Source: Haloplanus ruber (GTDB lineage: Archaea > Halobacteriota > Halobacteria > Halobacteriales > Haloferacaceae). Taken from it: a DNA stretch of 64,000 nt. The position numbers and the translations under genes are program-made. The stretch covers positions 408,915 to 472,914 of the forward strand of contig NZ_JANHDK010000002.1 in assembly GCF_024494725.1 (NCBI RefSeq), given 5' to 3'. Under the pieces are notes generated by a model, which worked only from the letters and a program-made list of their open reading frames with translations, searched no databases and had not been told where the DNA came from. Below, in pieces: positions 47,129 to 55,353 of this stretch (positions are counted from its first letter, which is position 1; every line of letters starts with the position of its first letter).

Positions 47129-49464
47129 AGGTCGCCGACGCCGTTCCGGAGTTCGCCGACGCCTTCGACTTCGAGGAGTTCAATCGGATGCAACGCGAGG
47201 CGTTGCCTGTCCTCGTCGACAGCGACCACAACGTCGTCGCGTCGGCACCGACGGCCAGCGGCAAGACGGCGCTGGCGGAACTCGCCATCTGCAAGACGCT
47301 GAGTGAGGCGGGGACCGCCCTCTTTATCGCCCCGATGCGCGCGCTCACCAACGAGAAGGAAAGCGAGTGGGAGCGCTTCGAGGACCTAGGCTACTCGGTG
47401 TATGTCGTCACGGGCGAACGCGACCTGAACCCGCGCCGGGCGCGTCACGCCGACGTGCTCGTGATGACCCCCGAGAAGGTGGACTCGGCCACCCGCAAAC
47501 ACGACTCCCGGCGCTACGACTTCGTCACCGACGTGGACTGTGTCGTCATCGACGAGGTCCACCTGCTGGACTCCGAACGCCGTGGGGGCGTCCTCGAAGT
47601 CACCGTCTCCCGGCTGCGACGACTCTGTGCCCCCCGCTTTGTCGCGCTCTCGGCGACGATGCCCAACGTCGGCGACGTGTCCGACTGGCTGGACGCCCCG
47701 CCCGAGGCGACCTTCGCCTTCGGCGACGACTACCGTCCGGTCGAACTGCAGACCGGCGTGAAGACCTACACTCACGGCGAGAACAGCTTCGCCGACAAGT
47801 ACCGTCGGCTCTACCGCGCGCTCGACACCGCCGAACCACACGTCCGCGAGGACGGCCAGGCGCTCGTGTTCGTCGCCTCCCGACAGGACGCCGTCAGCGC
47901 CGCGGCCAAGACTCGCGACGAACTCGCCGAACGGGACGTGCCCGTCGGCTCCCGCGGAGACTACGACTTCCACCAGGCTGCCGAGAACCTGGGCGACGAC
48001 GACCTCCGCAAAGCCGTCCTCGACGGTGTCGCCTTCCACCACGCCGGGCTCTCGAAGGACGACCGCGACCGCGTCGAATCCTGGTTCCGCGAGGGGAAGA
48101 TTGCCGTCCTCTTCTCGACGTCGACGCTCGCCTGGGGTGTCAACCTCCCCGCTCGCTGTGTCATCGTCCGCGACACCAAATATCACGACCCCTTGGAAGG
48201 CGAGGTCGACATCAGCCCGCTGGACCTCCTGCAGATGCTCGGTCGCGCCGGCCGCCCGGGCTACGACGACGTGGGCTACGGCTGGGTGATCTGCGACCGC
48301 TCCGACGCCGACCGCTATCGCCGCCTGCTCCGGGAGGGCACCGAAATCGAGTCCCACCTCGCCGCGGATCTCGATGCCCACCTCAACGCCGAGATTTCCA
48401 TGGGGACCATCGCCGACCTCGACGACGTGCTCTCGTGGCTGGAGACCACCTACTACTACGTCCGGGCGTCCTCGGAGCCGGCCGCCTACGACTTCGACGG
48501 CCTCCGCGACCGCGTTCGCGAGACGCTCGAATCCCTCGTCGACCGCGGCTTCGTCGCCATGGGTGAGGACCTCACCATCGATCCGACGCCGCTCGGCCGC
48601 CTCGCCTCGAAATACTATCTCCGGCTCTCGACCGCGGCCGCCTTCCACGACCTGGCCGAGCGCGACCGGATCGACGCCGACGCGGTCCTCGAAACCGTCG
48701 CCGCGGCCGCGGAGTTCGACTCCGTCTCCGCCCGTCAGTCCGAGGCCGACGCCGTCGACGCCGTCCTCGGGAGCGAGGCGTCGGCCCTCGACGACGGCGG
48801 CCGAAAGGTGTTCGCCATCCTCCAGGCGAGCACCAGCGACTCCGTGCCCGCGGACCTGCGGAGCGACGCGTGGATCATCCGCCGGAACGCCCTCCGTCTG
48901 CTCGCGGCGCTCCGGGAGTTTCTCGACCGCTTTGCCGGTCCCCGCGCGGCCAACCTCGCCCGTCGGCTGGAGGCCCGGGTCGAACACGGCGTCAGCCGCG
49001 ACGCCGTCTCGCTCACCGCCGTCGACGGTGTCGGCGCCGGCCGAGCGAGTACGCTCGCCACCGGCGGTCACTCCCGCCCCGCAGACTTGGTCGCCGCCGG
49101 CGGAGACGAACTCGAACGCGCCGGCCTCGCGGCGGGCGTCGCCGAACGAATCGTCGACGCGGCCGCCGACCTCCCGGCGGTCGCCGTCGCGTGGGACGAC
49201 CTGCCCGACACCGTCGCCCCCGGCGACAGCGAGATGTGCGAGGTGCGGGTGCGAAACGACGGCGGCGGCGCCCGTGTCGGCGTCCGCGTCACCGTCAACG
49301 GCGTCGAGATGCACGAGAAGACGGCCTACCTCTCGGATCTGACGACCGTGCCGGTCGGCGTGTTCGGCGCCGACGCGGACACACTCGCGTTCCGGGTCGA
49401 GGTGTCCTTTCCCGAGTTGCCGTTGCGGCCGTTCGTGGCCGAGCGGACGGTTCGGGTAACGTAG
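47125..49464 (+). CDS. Ski2-like SF2 helicase with Sec63-type C-terminus (Hel308b/Mer3-Brr2-like)
   Basis: 779 residues from a GTG start. Motif Q/I is FNRMQREALPVLVD then SAPTASGKTALAELAI. Motif II is CVVIDEVHLLDSERRGG, motif III is FVALSATMPN, and motif VI is LLQMLGRAGRPGYDDVGYG. A winged helix and ratchet follow, then a Sec63-like module with helix-hairpin-helix (VDGVGAGRASTLATGG) and a C2/FN3-like beta domain (EMCEVRVRNDGGGARVGVRV). That last domain occurs in Brr2, Mer3/HFM1 and Ski2-like proteins but not in standard Hel308, so a recombination or RNA-remodelling role is possible. Confidence 0.9.
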   Translation: MKVADAVPEFADAFDFEEFNRMQREALPVLVDSDHNVVASAPTASGKTALAELAICKTLSEAGTALFIAPMRALTNEKESEWERFEDLGYSVYVVTGERDLNPRRARHADVLVMTPEKVDSATRKHDSRRYDFVTDVDCVVIDEVHLLDSERRGGVLEVTVSRLRRLCAPRFVALSATMPNVGDVSDWLDAPPEATFAFGDDYRPVELQTGVKTYTHGENSFADKYRRLYRALDTAEPHVREDGQALVFVASRQDAVSAAAKTRDELAERDVPVGSRGDYDFHQAAENLGDDDLRKAVLDGVAFHHAGLSKDDRDRVESWFREGKIAVLFSTSTLAWGVNLPARCVIVRDTKYHDPLEGEVDISPLDLLQMLGRAGRPGYDDVGYGWVICDRSDADRYRRLLREGTEIESHLAADLDAHLNAEISMGTIADLDDVLSWLETTYYYVRASSEPAAYDFDGLRDRVRETLESLVDRGFVAMGEDLTIDPTPLGRLASKYYLRLSTAAAFHDLAERDRIDADAVLETVAAAAEFDSVSARQSEADAVDAVLGSEASALDDGGRKVFAILQASTSDSVPADLRSDAWIIRRNALRLLAALREFLDRFAGPRAANLARRLEARVEHGVSRDAVSLTAVDGVGAGRASTLATGGHSRPADLVAAGGDELERAGLAAGVAERIVDAAADLPAVAVAWDDLPDTVAPGDSEMCEVRVRNDGGGARVGVRVTVNGVEMHEKTAYLSDLTTVPVGVFGADADTLAFRVEVSFPELPLRPFVAERTVRVT

Positions 49465-49487
49465 TCGCCGATATATCAGCCGAACAA

Positions 49488-49495
49488 CTATATCG
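49488..49495 (+). promoter_or_regulatory. TATA element of the secreted glycoprotein gene
   Basis: CTATATCG, preceded 18 bases earlier by a second TATA-like GATATATC (49470-49477). Transcription would begin near 49519, leaving a leader of about 20 bases before the ATG at 49539. Confidence 0.5.
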
Positions 49496-49538
49496 GGCGC
49501 GTGCGAAACATCCACACACTAGCCGCTTCCGAGACTCC

Positions 49539-50966
49539 ATGAGAGACGGTCGCTCGCGGTTCGTCGTCTGTGCCGTCCTGTTCGCCCTCGTGGTCGGGCA
49601 GGTGAGCGGGTTCGGCGCTACGGTCGCTCGCGGCGCGAGCGGCGACGCAACCCTCAGCGAGGGCGGCACCTACTTCGTCGGACAGACGCTGTCCACGGAT
49701 CGGTACGACTCGACCGACAGCGTCGACCTCGAACGCGCCGACGGGACCCTCGTGACGCCCGTTCGCGTCGCCGACGACGGGACGCTGACGTTCGAGACAG
49801 CGCGACTCTCCTCTGGTGAGTACGCGCTCACCAGTCCGGCGGGACCGACCATCTCGTTCGACCTCGTTCGGCAGCCGTACTCGGTCGAACCGAACCGCAC
49901 CACCGTCTCCACGGCCGACCCGACTCTGGACATCGCGGTGCGCTCGAATCGGGCGAACTACACCCACGCCGTTCGGTCGCCGGACCTCGACGCATCGACG
50001 CTCCAGACGATCTTCGGTGGTGTCGGCACCGTCGACTCCGCGGATGACACGCTCCGGTTATCGGGCGGGGATCGACAGGCGCTATCGGCGAACTTCAGTG
50101 GCGTCTCGCCGGGAACGTACCGCCTCGTCTTCGCTGTCACCGATACGTCCGCGAGCGAACGCGTCACCGTCTCAGTCGACGACTCCGGGCCCGGACAGGT
50201 CACGTTCGCTTCGAGGATCGTCCAGGCCGAAGTCGGCGACGTGGCCACGATTCCCCTCCGGTTCGATGGGACGGACACCGCGCGCCTGACGGTCGGCTCT
50301 GCGAGCCTCAACTGGCGCGTCACGCTGAACGTCACGGACGCCGACGGCGACGGCTCGGTCGCGGTGCGGGTCGATACGGCCAACGTCCGTCAGTCGGGAA
50401 CGGTGTTCACTGCGACCGGAACCGATCCCGTCTCCAACGTCACCGTGACCCACGGCACCCAGTTCGCGGACGCCGACCGCCGCATCGCCGCCACCACGTA
50501 TCCGCTCTCCGTCCAGACGGGCGGCACGGAGACCGACGTCGGGACGCTGTCGTTGCGCCGGGCGACCGGGAGCGACCGCCTCTGCAACCGGAGCGCCGAC
50601 TCGCTGGTCGGCGCGTACAACGACAACGTCGACGCCGTCCCCGGCTTCTTCTCCGGAACGGTCTCCGATGCGACGATTCATGGGGTCGTGACCGACGCCG
50701 AGACGCGCGACTACACGGTCACCACCGGCGCGGATCGGGAGGTGTCCGCGTTCCGTACCGGCGCTCCCGCCGACGCCGCCGTCGAAGTCGAAACGGATTG
50801 TGCCACGATCCGGCAGATCGCGGACGCCGAAAGCCGGACCGATGCCTTCGGGACCGCGTACGGTAACGGCGATATTCGAGTCCGGGGCGTCGGGCCGATA
50901 AACACCGTCCTCGTCGAAGTGCTCGAACTCGGCGTTCGGATCGGGAGCCTGTTCGGACTCGGGTGA
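49539..50966 (+). CDS. secreted, probably glycosylated surface protein
   Basis: 475 residues. It has a Sec-type signal peptide (RFVVCAVLFALVVGQVSGFG) with cleavage probably after ARGA near residue 33. The mature N-terminus GGTYFVGQTLSTDRYDSTDS resembles the opening repeat of haloarchaeal S-layer-type glycoproteins (BGTF surface domain). At least six N-glycosylation sequons are visible (NRT, NYT, NFS, NVT twice, NRS). The rest is beta-rich. There is no PGF-CTERM sorting signal; the C-terminus (NTVLVEVLELGVRIGSLFGL) is hydrophobic and amphipathic and may associate with the membrane. Role unknown. Confidence 0.82.
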   Translation: MRDGRSRFVVCAVLFALVVGQVSGFGATVARGASGDATLSEGGTYFVGQTLSTDRYDSTDSVDLERADGTLVTPVRVADDGTLTFETARLSSGEYALTSPAGPTISFDLVRQPYSVEPNRTTVSTADPTLDIAVRSNRANYTHAVRSPDLDASTLQTIFGGVGTVDSADDTLRLSGGDRQALSANFSGVSPGTYRLVFAVTDTSASERVTVSVDDSGPGQVTFASRIVQAEVGDVATIPLRFDGTDTARLTVGSASLNWRVTLNVTDADGDGSVAVRVDTANVRQSGTVFTATGTDPVSNVTVTHGTQFADADRRIAATTYPLSVQTGGTETDVGTLSLRRATGSDRLCNRSADSLVGAYNDNVDAVPGFFSGTVSDATIHGVVTDAETRDYTVTTGADREVSAFRTGAPADAAVEVETDCATIRQIADAESRTDAFGTAYGNGDIRVRGVGPINTVLVEVLELGVRIGSLFGLG

Positions 50967-50995
50967 TGCGGCGATTCTCGTGTGCTCCCGGCCTC

Positions 50996-51637
50996 TCACT
51001 CCGTCAGGGCGCCGAGTGCCGTGAGTACGTCGCGAAGTGCAGCGGGGTCGGGCGCCTCGTGATCCGCCAACTCGACGGCCTCGGCGTCGCCACCGTAGGC
51101 AATCGTCGGCGCGCCCGCCCGTGTCGCCGCCCGCACGCCGTTCGGCGAGTCCTCGACGGCAACGCAGTCCTCGGGCACGGCATCCACTCGCTCCGCGGCG
51201 GCGACATACACGTCCGGCGCCGGCTTGCCCGGGCCGTCCACGTCCTCCGTACTCAGAACCACGTCCACGTCCAGGTCGAACCGTTCGACCACCCGCTCGA
51301 TCCACCGCCGTGGGCTGGAGGAGACGATGGCGACCCGCACGCCGTTCTCGTGTAGGGCCGCCAGCAGGTCCCGGAACCCCGGCATAAGATCGGCGGTGTC
51401 GTAGAGGTCGGCGGCCGCCGACTCGTAGAGGTCGAGAAACTCCGCCCGATCCAGCGCCATCTCGTAGCGCTCGGCGAGGTGGTCGTAGGTCTCGCGGTAG
51501 TTGACACCGCGGATGTCGGCCTCCGTGGGGTCGCCGTCGACCACCGCTGCGGGGAGGATTACGTCACGCTCACGGGCGCGCCAGAACTCCTCGGTATCGA
51601 CGATCACCCCGTCCATGTCGAAGAGGACCGCGTCCAT
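50996..51637 (-). CDS. HAD-superfamily phosphatase (beta-phosphoglucomutase/GPH-like)
   Basis: 213 residues. HAD motif I is LFDMDGVIVDTEEFW at residues 5-19 and motif II is AIVSSSPRRWI. The motif III lysine is in GPGKPAPDVYVAAAERVD and motif IV is CVAVEDSPNGVRAA. A helical subclass I cap lies between motifs I and II. It dephosphorylates a small phospho-metabolite; the substrate is not assignable. The start is the ATG at 51637. A later in-frame ATG inside DMDG would destroy motif I. Confidence 0.9.
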   Translation of the reverse strand: MDAVLFDMDGVIVDTEEFWRARERDVILPAAVVDGDPTEADIRGVNYRETYDHLAERYEMALDRAEFLDLYESAAADLYDTADLMPGFRDLLAALHENGVRVAIVSSSPRRWIERVVERFDLDVDVVLSTEDVDGPGKPAPDVYVAAAERVDAVPEDCVAVEDSPNGVRAATRAGAPTIAYGGDAEAVELADHEAPDPAALRDVLTALGALTE

Positions 51638-51712
51638 ACCGGCCGACTGCGCCCCATCGCCGAAAGGGCTTCGTCCGAGGCTTTTCACCCGGAGACGGGG
51701 CCAGCCCGGGGC

Positions 51713-52438
51713 ATGGCAGACGCCATCCGCACGTTCGCCGGCGACTGCACCGTCGAAACCGACGACCGAACCCACCGCGGCCGGGTGCTCGTCCTCGTCA
51801 AACCCGACCGGACCGTCCTCGTCCACGACGCCGAGGGCTACCAGCCGGTCGCGTGGCTCACCCGCGCCGACAGCGTGGCCGTCGAGTCCGACGACGGCTT
51901 CGGCCTCACCGCCCGCCTCGACGACCGGACCCTCCGGGTAACCGGCGACCGAATCCGTCGCTCCGTCTATCCGGTCACCGAGGCGGGCGTCCCCGTCGGC
52001 ACGAGTCCGGAGACGGGCGGGCCGTTGATTCGCACCGGCGGCGCGGTTGTCGACCTCGATGCCGGGGCGCGCTACCCGCTGGTCGCGGGGGCGACCGTCC
52101 TCGACACCCGCTGTTCGGACTGTGGCCTCCCGACCATGCGCGTCGACCGCGGCGCCACGTTCGAGGTGTGTATCGACCGCGCCTGTGACCCACTCGACGA
52201 CGCGGTGCGGGCGCGGTTCGACCGCGAGTGGACCTGTCCCGACTGCGGGTCGGCTCTCCGGATCATCCGCCGGAGCGGGCGACTGCTCGCGGGGTGTGAC
52301 GCCTACCCCGACTGCGAGACGGCCTTCACCGTCCCTGCCGGCGTCGTCGTCGACGCCTGCGCGTGTGGGCTTCCGGTCTTCGAGACGGCGACCGGGCGGC
52401 GGTGTCTCGACGGCACCTGTGACCGGTGGACGGGGTGA
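51713..52438 (+). CDS. NucS N-terminal-like domain fused to topoisomerase-type C4 zinc fingers
   Basis: 241 residues. The first 115 or so (FAGDCTVETDDRTHRGRVLV, VHDAEGYQPVAWLTRADSV) resemble the DNA-binding N-terminal domain of NucS/EndoMS (DUF91). The nuclease domain is missing. In its place are three C4-type zinc fingers: CSDCGLPTMRVDRGATFEVC, CPDCGSALRIIRRSGRLLAGC, and a last CACGLP finger, of the type found at the C-terminus of topoisomerase I. It is a probable DNA-binding protein. It precedes endA by 45 bases but has its own TATA-like CTTTTCACC upstream. Confidence 0.82.
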   Translation: MADAIRTFAGDCTVETDDRTHRGRVLVLVKPDRTVLVHDAEGYQPVAWLTRADSVAVESDDGFGLTARLDDRTLRVTGDRIRRSVYPVTEAGVPVGTSPETGGPLIRTGGAVVDLDAGARYPLVAGATVLDTRCSDCGLPTMRVDRGATFEVCIDRACDPLDDAVRARFDREWTCPDCGSALRIIRRSGRLLAGCDAYPDCETAFTVPAGVVVDACACGLPVFETATGRRCLDGTCDRWTG

Positions 52439-52483
52439 CCGGGCACCGCAGGCCCTTTACCCCCACCGCGCCCCCATCCGGGT

Positions 52484-53521
52484 ATGCAGGGGACCTTCGA
52501 GGACGGCGTCGTCCACGTCGGGGGCGACGCCAGACAGCGGTTCTACGACGCCCGCGGCTACGGGCGGCCGCTCTCGGGCAACCGGATCGAACTCGCGCCC
52601 GTCGAGGCCGCCCACCTCCTCTTTCGGGGCGACCTCGACGCCGTCGTCGCCGGCGACGACTCTCTCGACTTTCGAGCCTTCCTCGTCGCCACCGACACCG
52701 CCCTCGCGTTCGTCGTGTACAAGGACCTCCGTGACCGGGGCTTTTACCTCTCGCCCGCCCGCGACGGCTGGGTCGACGACCCCGACGGCGCCGACTTCGT
52801 CGTCTATCCGCGGGGGAGTGGCCCCGAGGACGACGCCGTCGCCTACCGGCTCCGCGTCGCCGGCGAACGCGAGTCGATCCCCGCCGCCGCACTCGGCGAC
52901 GTGACCCTCGCCGTCGTCGACGAGGAGGGTGAACTCACCTACCTGGAGACGGCACGGCCGGCCGCCGCCGGCGACGCGGACGGGGGCGAGCGATACGACC
53001 CGCCGACCGACCTCGATGCTGCGCTCCTCGCCGACCGGGCGGTGGTGTGGGAGCCGCCCGCGGCGCTCTACGACCGGGGGTTCTACGGGCAGCGGCTCCT
53101 CGGACGGAACGCCGAAACCGGCCCTCTCCAACTGTCGCTCGTCGAGGCGGCGTATCTCGCCCGCCGTGGCACCCTCGACCTGGCCGAACCTCGCGTCGTC
53201 GAGCGCGGTCGAACCGTCGAGGGACAGCGGTTCGACCGCCGACTCCGCGCGTACGCGGCGCTCCGAGCGGCGGGTAGCGTCCCGAAAAGCGGGTTCAAGT
53301 TCGGCGCCGACTTCCGCACCTACGACGCCTTCACCACCGTCGAAGAGATGGACCACTCGGCACGGCTGATCCGCGTCGTCGCCCCCGATCACACCTTCCT
53401 GCCCCGCGACCTCTCGCTCGACGTGCGCCTCGCCGGCGGGGTCCGGAAGCGAATGGTTTTTGCGCTGACCGACGTGAACGAGGGGATAGACTGGCTCTCT
53501 GTCGCCCGAATCACGCCCTAA
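52484..53521 (+). CDS. endA: tRNA-splicing endonuclease
   Basis: 345-residue EndA of the tandem-repeat (alpha2) archaeal type that excises bulge-helix-bulge introns from pre-tRNA and pre-rRNA. The C-terminal half has the catalytic set: the tyrosine in FKFGADFRTYDAF, the histidine in EEMDHSARLIRV, and the lysine in GGVRKRMVFALTD. The N-terminal half is the degenerate repeat, starting MQGTFEDGVVHVGGDARQRF. The GCCCTTTACC block about 30 bases upstream suggests a leaderless transcript. trpS starts one base after its stop; tRNA-Trp is a classic intron-containing substrate in haloarchaea. Confidence 0.95.
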   Translation: MQGTFEDGVVHVGGDARQRFYDARGYGRPLSGNRIELAPVEAAHLLFRGDLDAVVAGDDSLDFRAFLVATDTALAFVVYKDLRDRGFYLSPARDGWVDDPDGADFVVYPRGSGPEDDAVAYRLRVAGERESIPAAALGDVTLAVVDEEGELTYLETARPAAAGDADGGERYDPPTDLDAALLADRAVVWEPPAALYDRGFYGQRLLGRNAETGPLQLSLVEAAYLARRGTLDLAEPRVVERGRTVEGQRFDRRLRAYAALRAAGSVPKSGFKFGADFRTYDAFTTVEEMDHSARLIRVVAPDHTFLPRDLSLDVRLAGGVRKRMVFALTDVNEGIDWLSVARITP

Positions 53522-53522
53522 C

Positions 53523-55100
53523 ATGACACGAGACACACCGGACGAGACGGAGGACGCGGCCCTAGAGACCGACGGCGGGAGCGACACCGCTAGCGGCGCA
53601 GACGACGTCGCGCTCGACCCCTGGGGTTCCTCGACCGTCTCCGACTACCGCAAGCTGTTCGAGGAGTTCGGCATCGAGGCCTTCGACGAGGCGCTCGGCG
53701 AGGTGCCCGAACCCCACTATCTGATGCGTCGGGGCGTCATCTTCGGGCACCGCGACTACCGCCCCGTGGCCCGGGCGCTTCGCGAGGGTGAGGACGCCGC
53801 CGTCCTCTCGGGGTTTATGCCCACCGGCGACCCCCACATCGGCCACAAGCTCGTCTTCGACGAGATCATCTGGCACCAGCAGCGAGGCGCCGACGCCTAC
53901 GGGCTGATCGCCGACCTCGAAGCCCACAGCGCCCGCGGCCTCTCGTGGGACGAAATCGACGACCACGCCCGCGACTACCTGCTCTCACTGCTCGCACTCG
54001 GGTTCGACCCCGAGGAGGGTGAGCTGTACCGGCAGTCGACCAACCGCGAGGTGCAGGACCTCGCCTTCGAACTCGGGTCGAACGCCCGCTTCGCGGAGTT
54101 CGAGGGAATCTACGGCTTCGACGGCGAAACCTCCGTCTCCCACATGCAGTCGGTGGTCACGCAGATGGCGGACATCCTCTATCCCCAACTGGAGGAGCCG
54201 AAGCCGACTGTCATCCCCGTCGGTCCGGATCAGGACCCCCACATGCGTCTCGCGCGGGACGTGGCCGCGCGGATGCGCTACTTCAAGGTAACCGAGGCGT
54301 ACGCGAGCTTCGAGGCCGACGCCGCCGAGCGCGACCACTTGGCGGCCGCGTACGCCGCACTCGACGACGCGGACGGCGTCCGCTGTGAGGACGCCGCCGA
54401 CTGGCTCGACGCCGAGATGGCCCCCGACGCCGCCCGGGACGCCGCAATCGACAAACTCCGTGCGGCCGGCAAGGAGCCGCTTCGCCCCCGGGTTCGGTTC
54501 CTCGACCGCAACGCCACCGACGCCGCCTTCGACGCCCTGATCGAGGCTGTCCCGGGCGAGAAACGCCGCTACGACGAACATATCGATGCCTTCGAGATGG
54601 ACCGTGCGGCCGCCGAGGACCTGGCCCGCGAGGTGGAGGTCGACCACGGCGGGTTCGGCTTCGTGCCGCCCTCGTCCATCTACCACCGCTTCATGACCGG
54701 ACTGACGGGCGGGAAGATGTCGTCATCGGTACCCGCCTCCCACATCTCCCTGCTCGACGACCCCCAGGACGGCTACGACAAGGTGAAAGCTGCGACGACG
54801 GGCGGCCGGGAGACGGCCGACAAGCAGCGCGAACTCGGCGGCGAGGCCGACGAGTGTCCCGTCTACGAACTCTACGCCTACCTCTTAGCGGGTGACGACG
54901 ACGAGTTTGCAACCGAGGTCTACGAGGAGTGTGTCGGCGGCGAACGGCTCTGTGGCGGCTGTAAGGAGCAGGCCGCCGAACTCATGCGCGAGTTTCTCGA
55001 AGAGCATCAGGCGAAACGCGCGGAGGTCGAAGACCTGCTTGCCGACCTGGATATCGACCTCGAATCGGAGCGTCGCGGCGTGCCGGGCGACGGGCACTGA
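53523..55100 (+). CDS. trpS: tryptophanyl-tRNA synthetase
   Basis: 525-residue class Ic synthetase. The HIGH motif is FMPTGDPHIGHKLVFDE and the KMSKS-type loop is TGGKMSSSVPASHI. An acidic disordered extension occupies the first 35 residues and is usual for halophiles. Near the C-terminus is a CGGCKEQAAELMREFLEEHQ block conserved in archaeal TrpS. It starts one base after the endA stop and is probably co-transcribed with it. The 253 bases between it and pheS hold the putative leader described separately. Confidence 0.96.
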   Translation: MTRDTPDETEDAALETDGGSDTASGADDVALDPWGSSTVSDYRKLFEEFGIEAFDEALGEVPEPHYLMRRGVIFGHRDYRPVARALREGEDAAVLSGFMPTGDPHIGHKLVFDEIIWHQQRGADAYGLIADLEAHSARGLSWDEIDDHARDYLLSLLALGFDPEEGELYRQSTNREVQDLAFELGSNARFAEFEGIYGFDGETSVSHMQSVVTQMADILYPQLEEPKPTVIPVGPDQDPHMRLARDVAARMRYFKVTEAYASFEADAAERDHLAAAYAALDDADGVRCEDAADWLDAEMAPDAARDAAIDKLRAAGKEPLRPRVRFLDRNATDAAFDALIEAVPGEKRRYDEHIDAFEMDRAAAEDLAREVEVDHGGFGFVPPSSIYHRFMTGLTGGKMSSSVPASHISLLDDPQDGYDKVKAATTGGRETADKQRELGGEADECPVYELYAYLLAGDDDEFATEVYEECVGGERLCGGCKEQAAELMREFLEEHQAKRAEVEDLLADLDIDLESERRGVPGDGH

Positions 55101-55120
55101 CCGGCGATTCGGGCGTGCAG

Positions 55121-55130
55121 AACGCTTTTG
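55121..55130 (+). promoter_or_regulatory. TATA-like element in front of the pheST leader ORF
   Basis: AACGCTTTTG, centred about 27 bases before the ATG at 55154. Transcription would begin on or beside that codon, so the short Phe-rich ORF would be leaderless. Confidence 0.45.
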
Positions 55131-55153
55131 CCGCGCGACCCGCACCCTCGTGT

Positions 55154-55234
55154 ATGGCGACCGACCCCGCGACGACCGACTCGCTTGCCCGCGAAGCGAC
55201 CGCGTCCGGGGTCGGGTTCTTTTTCGGCTGCTGA
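55154..55234 (+). CDS. putative pheST leader peptide with three consecutive Phe codons
   Basis: 26-codon ORF between trpS and pheS. It starts MATDPATTDSLAREA and ends GVGFFFGC followed by TGA. The three phenylalanine codons (TTC TTT TTC, 55217-55225) sit just before the stop, directly ahead of the gene pair for phenylalanyl-tRNA synthetase. Phe is rare in this proteome, so a triple run is unlikely by chance. A TATA-like element 27 bases upstream fits a leaderless transcript. Two perfect hairpins follow. The function as a sensor of Phe-tRNA charging is inference from this arrangement. Confidence 0.6.
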   Translation: MATDPATTDSLAREATASGVGFFFGC

Positions 55235-55277
55235 GGCCGGCGGACTCCGCCCGCGGCGGGCGGACAAACCCGACCTC
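55208..55277 (+). promoter_or_regulatory. putative attenuator: long-range helix overlapping the Phe codons
   Basis: GGTCGGGTT at 55210-55218, coding for the residues just before and into the first Phe codon, is exactly complementary to AACCCGACC at 55267-55275. Two more pairs (one G-U) extend it to 55208/55277. The helix encloses the hairpin at 55246-55264. A ribosome on the Phe codons would prevent this helix, as in classical attenuators. Base pairing is read directly; the regulatory meaning is inference. Confidence 0.5.
55246..55264 (+). promoter_or_regulatory. perfect GC-rich hairpin 1 of the pheST leader
   Basis: TCCGCCCGC (55246-55254) and GCGGGCGGA (55256-55264) are exact inverted copies around one base, so in practice an eight-base stem with a small loop. 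No T-run follows, so it is not a simple intrinsic terminator. Confidence 0.65.
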
Positions 55278-55284
55278 CTCGGCC

Positions 55285-55308
55285 GCTCACGCGGACGACC
55301 GCGTGAGC
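55285..55308 (+). promoter_or_regulatory. perfect hairpin 2 of the pheST leader
   Basis: GCTCACGCGG (55285-55294), loop ACGA, CCGCGTGAGC (55299-55308): a ten-base perfect stem ending 45 bases before the pheS ATG. There is no following T-run. It could block ribosome access or delay polymerase. Confidence 0.65.
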
Positions 55309-55353
55309 CTTCGGAACTGCTAACTGACCGTATTCGGTGGACGTACACAAGAG

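Noticed and set aside
47386..49515. A 709-codon open frame antisense to the Ski2-like helicase.
   Set aside because: It mirrors the codon pattern of the helicase and has no recognisable motif, start signal or TATA element. Similar long antisense frames lie over pheS, pheT, glmM and valS and were rejected for the same reason.
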